From Paenibacillus taichungensis (lineage in GTDB: Bacteria > Bacillota > Bacilli > Paenibacillales > Paenibacillaceae): 64,000 nucleotides of DNA. Shown piece by piece: positions 61,558 to 64,000 of the stretch (position 1 is its first letter; every line of letters begins with the position of its first letter). Under the pieces are notes generated by a model. It was not told the origin of the DNA and searched no databases. It worked only from the letters and a program-made list of their open reading frames with translations. The stretch is from assembly GCF_003287275.1 (NCBI RefSeq), contig NZ_QEVW01000012.1:310001-374000 (forward strand), written 5' to 3'. Both the position numbers and the translations under genes were made by a program.

Positions 61558-62210
61558 TATGTCGTCCCTCCTTGCATGGGTATTTCAAATCCTGTTATCG
61601 GGCTGTCGATCCGGACGTACGCGGTAGTGGCAACCATTGTAATATTCTGAGTAGCCAAGACGCCGCTTGTCCCCAGTTCCTGTGGCATCTCTAATCCGCA
61701 GATTGGAAAATCTACAGCATGGTAATAGCCCTTACCACCCAATGTAATTGCAGGTGTTGATGTCTTAACAACGGGAACAGCACGGTTGATATGAACAGGA
61801 CGAATATATTCAAAGTCATTAAATAGCCCCACCATGTTAATTGGGGAGCTGCTGTCATATTCAAAGTGGATCTCTTTGGCCAAAAACTCTTCCGTCACCT
61901 GCAAAAGCTTTCCATACTGCGATCCGATCTGTCGTAAGATTGGCAGCTTGAATGGCTTCTTGGCCAACTTCTTTCTGCGGATCGCTTCGCGCCGGTTCGT
62001 CACTGAGCCGATCTGTTCCGTTCGGAAGTAAATCCATTCCCAAAGGCCAAGCCCCCAGGTTGCCCGTTGCAACAAGAACTGATCCACTAATTCATCCATC
62101 TTCTTCTCACGCAGATCGATTTCTTCTTCCATGACGCCGAAGTGCCAGCCTGCTACTTCATTTTCATACCAATAGGGCGGTAAGACTTCACGGTACCGAA
62201 TTGGGATCAT
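61557..62210 (-). CDS. XkdU/YmfQ-like tail protein (DUF2313)
   Basis: The 217-residue protein begins YREVLPPYWYENEVAGWHF and has long charged helices (EEIDLREKKMDELVDQFLLQRATWGLGLWE, NRREAIRRKKLA), as in the tail proteins that join baseplate wedge to fibres in PBSX and Mu-like phages. The ATG overlaps the stop of the baseplate J-like gene (ATGA). Confidence 0.82.
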   Translation of the reverse strand: MIPIRYREVLPPYWYENEVAGWHFGVMEEEIDLREKKMDELVDQFLLQRATWGLGLWEWIYFRTEQIGSVTNRREAIRRKKLAKKPFKLPILRQIGSQYGKLLQVTEEFLAKEIHFEYDSSSPINMVGLFNDFEYIRPVHINRAVPVVKTSTPAITLGGKGYYHAVDFPICGLEMPQELGTSGVLATQNITMVATTAYVRIDSPITGFEIPMQGGTT

Positions 62211-63031
62211 GAAAGACTCACCTCAACCTGCAGGAACGATACAGGGGGAACATCAATGTCCTGAACATCATCATTGAGGGTAAAGTCACTGTAGTTCTCC
62301 ACGCCTGGCACTAGCAGTAAAGCGGCGATGTAGTTGTATAGCAACTTACTGCGCCCATTGGCATAAGCCACTACACGCTGCCGGATTGTTTCGGCCAGCT
62401 GTTGCAGGTCTTCTGATGTCTCCAAGGTCGCTTTCACCGTGACAAGGAAAATCGGAGCTGGATGCACTGCCAAGTCGTGGCCTGCAATGCGGTAATCCTC
62501 CCACATTAACGTTTTGACTCTCTCCGCAAATTCTGCTGTGATCGGCTGGCCGTTCATATCTGTCAGATACAAATCAACGGAGTTGTCGTGACGTTCCTTT
62601 TCAACCGCCACTGCACCGCCCACGCCCTGAATCTCCTTGGCCCATAGTTCATAGTCCTTACGGCGGCCGTTGCCTTCCTCGACAAAAGCTCGATCAAGAA
62701 TGCGCAGCCGATAGTCGTCGTTGGATTCACCATCTTTACGGACCATACCGTCTGCCCAGCCATGAGCATCCAGAAACTCATCATCGGCCCAGATCGGTGT
62801 GGATTGCAGCACACCATAGCCCCACAATTCTTGCTGTTCGGCTAGCTCCTGGGCAATGGGGTACCAAAGATCATAAAAGTATTCACCCTCGCCCACAGGA
62901 GGCGGTGGCAGCCCTCTTTCGTTAGCCAACGTAATTGCCCGGTTAACCCATCGTTGATAAATCATGTCCGGGGTTTCCTCAAGCACAGGTACAACAGGGA
63001 ATTTAGGCAAATCATTAATCGTCAAGCTCAT
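62207..63031 (-). CDS. Baseplate J-like protein, short form
   Basis: The 274-residue protein matches XkdT/gpJ-type wedge proteins at both ends: EFLDAHGWADGMVRKDGESNDDYRLRIL and AKEIQGVGGAVAVEKERHDNSVDLYLTD, then a C-terminal domain (LLYNYIAALLLVPGVENYSDFTLN). It is shorter than the usual 340-380 residues because the central beta domain between the DAHG-like and DYR-like blocks is absent. It overlaps both neighbours by four bases. Confidence 0.88.
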   Translation of the reverse strand: MSLTINDLPKFPVVPVLEETPDMIYQRWVNRAITLANERGLPPPPVGEGEYFYDLWYPIAQELAEQQELWGYGVLQSTPIWADDEFLDAHGWADGMVRKDGESNDDYRLRILDRAFVEEGNGRRKDYELWAKEIQGVGGAVAVEKERHDNSVDLYLTDMNGQPITAEFAERVKTLMWEDYRIAGHDLAVHPAPIFLVTVKATLETSEDLQQLAETIRQRVVAYANGRSKLLYNYIAALLLVPGVENYSDFTLNDDVQDIDVPPVSFLQVEVSLS

Positions 63032-63471
63032 GTATCGATCACCTCATTGAGTTCGGCCACGCCTACAAGACCCGTAATCTGAATGGTCAAATCCATCCCC
63101 CGATCAACACGCGTCATTGACGTCACCTCGGCTTGCTCAATCTCTGGGTGAGCAGTCAGCGCTTCTTCGATGTCGCGGATAATTTCAGTGTCTTCCCAAC
63201 CTGGCCACTCCGATTTTTCAACACCGATGTCAGCAGTGTATACAACATATTGGAATCGCTCCGTACAAAGGATCTTCATGGCGGTCTCAACAAGAAATTC
63301 CTCATAACTGGTTGTCCGAACCGGGCGCCCTGACTCATCCAGGACAGCTCTGCGGTTCCGGTAGTCCATCTTGTACGTCCATTTGGTTTCTGATGGGATG
63401 GAATCCACCAGATCCGTGACGTCTACTTCTTCTAGTTCCATTTCAGGAAATAACGTTTCGTCCTCATCCAT
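63028..63471 (-). CDS. XkdS-like baseplate protein (DUF2634)
   Basis: The 147-residue acidic protein has TKWTYKMDYRNRR, DESGRPVRTTSYEEFLVETAMKIL and ERFQYVVYTADIGVE, the pattern of the DUF2634/gp25-like baseplate family. It lies between the XkdR-like and XkdT-like genes in the usual PBSX order. Confidence 0.88.
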   Translation of the reverse strand: MDEDETLFPEMELEEVDVTDLVDSIPSETKWTYKMDYRNRRAVLDESGRPVRTTSYEEFLVETAMKILCTERFQYVVYTADIGVEKSEWPGWEDTEIIRDIEEALTAHPEIEQAEVTSMTRVDRGMDLTIQITGLVGVAELNEVIDT

Positions 63472-63474
63472 ACG

Positions 63475-63798
63475 TTACCGCTCCTTCCCCAATACGTAAT
63501 AACGTTGGCCTGTCATACGCGATACCAGGAGCCGATCCCCCACCTGCAGGGGGCTGGGAATGAGTAGTTTCCCCTTCATCGTTATCGGTTCCGGTTCCGT
63601 TACATCAAACGTTACGTCAATTTCCCGTTCCTGCAGGTAATCAGCGAAGACAAGGCTTCCCGACTCATACGGATGTGGGTCGCCATCCACCTCAATCTTG
63701 GCATCTGGCCAACTCAGAAGGGTTGCCCGCTCGGTATCCCTCGCATCGATGTGGCCTTTCATTTTATCTTTCATCAACTTGATCGCATCACCCATCAT
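63475..63798 (-). CDS. XkdR-like phage protein (DUF2577)
   Basis: The 107-residue protein has the DUF2577 pattern (TLLSWPDAKIEVDGDPHPYESGSLVFADYL and GDRLLVSRMTGQRYYVL). GGAGGGAAGG precedes the double ATG. Its start overlaps the stop of the gene before it (TAATG). A small baseplate-hub accessory. Confidence 0.85.
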   Translation of the reverse strand: MMGDAIKLMKDKMKGHIDARDTERATLLSWPDAKIEVDGDPHPYESGSLVFADYLQEREIDVTFDVTEPEPITMKGKLLIPSPLQVGDRLLVSRMTGQRYYVLGKER

Positions 63799-64000
63799 TA
63801 TCCTTCCCTCCGTTCCAAAACCAACTTGACCGTGAATATGCCATTGCTCCAGCTACTGTCGGCGCTCTCCACGATCCATTTGGTGACAACAGTTGTCTTG
63901 ATCAGCACGAGCCAGCCAGCCCGTAATCCAGCCAATGTATGGTCCTCATGACGTACGGTGATCTTCTTGATCTGCTTGGGCTTTGACATGGCCTTCAACC
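63798..64000 (-). CDS. XkdQ-like baseplate hub protein (3' end only)
   Basis: Only the last 66 or so residues lie in the window. The segment IKKITVRHEDHTLAGLRAGWLVLIK followed by a beta strand pair (WSNGIFTVKLVLERR) and its place before the XkdR-like gene suggest the C-terminus of an XkdQ/YqbQ hub protein. The true start is beyond the window end. Confidence 0.7.
   Translation of the reverse strand, partial: LKAMSKPKQIKKITVRHEDHTLAGLRAGWLVLIKTTVVTKWIVESADSSWSNGIFTVKLVLERREG

Noticed and set aside
1..64000. CRISPR arrays, tRNA or rRNA genes, integrases and intact insertion sequences.
   Set aside because: None was seen on either strand. No spaced repeats, cloverleaf-like T-arm motifs next to the prophage, transposase or recombinase motifs were recognised by eye; a tRNA search program could still find one.

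Overview
The window reads as chromosomal DNA of a Gram-positive Bacillota species, most likely a Paenibacillus. The grounds are strong AGGAGG-type ribosome sites, many TTG starts, Bacillus-type families (Fur, YfmM-like ABC-F, tenI-thiOSGF, pdhABCD), a c-di-AMP riboswitch before a LysM/3D wall protein, and a PBSX-type phage tail module. The genus is inferred; no rRNA or tRNA gene was found to confirm it.

Region 1 (1-20.8 kb) is core metabolism and signalling. It starts with a truncated LysM/3D-domain secreted protein under a ydaO-type riboswitch. Next come a polar amino-acid ABC transporter divergent from an M20 amidohydrolase, then a neopullulanase and an isolated beta-helix protein. The glycogen genes follow, with glgB-glgA divergent from glgC. 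A four-gene operon (ABC ATPase, lipoprotein, response regulator, histidine kinase), an MFS transporter, an ArsR-like regulator and a HAD hydrolase complete it.

Region 2 (20.8-44 kb) is housekeeping. It holds topB, fur (with a perfect PerR-type operator in its promoter), gltD, thyA-folA and the pyruvate dehydrogenase operon pdhA-pdhB-pdhC-pdhD. An esterase, a low-molecular-weight phosphatase next to a TRIC-type channel, thiN, a secreted NlpC/P60 peptidase and a regulator with a degenerate receiver follow. The thiamine-thiazole operon tenI-thiO-thiS-thiG-thiF sits under a TPP riboswitch whose antiterminator pairing can be read directly. A YfmM-like ABC-F ATPase closes the region.

Region 3 (44-49.7 kb) is a compact, overlapping six-gene operon resembling a reduced Tad/type IVb pilus machine: a CpaF-like ATPase, one protein joining two TadB/TadC-like halves, and four small membrane-anchored proteins.

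Region 4 (about 49.7-56.9 kb) is an AT-rich accessory island with long gene-free stretches. It carries a 1012-residue HD plus GHKL/Hsp90-like ATPase protein (a candidate defence or stress factor), a single-pass membrane protein, a secreted stalk-domain-like protein, small orphan genes and apparent gene fragments.

Region 5 (56.9 kb to the end) is the distal part of a contractile-tail prophage or tailocin on the minus strand. It runs from XkdQ/R/S/T/U-like baseplate proteins through tail-fibre-like proteins to holin and amidase, and continues beyond the window. No integrase, attachment site, CRISPR array or intact insertion sequence was seen.
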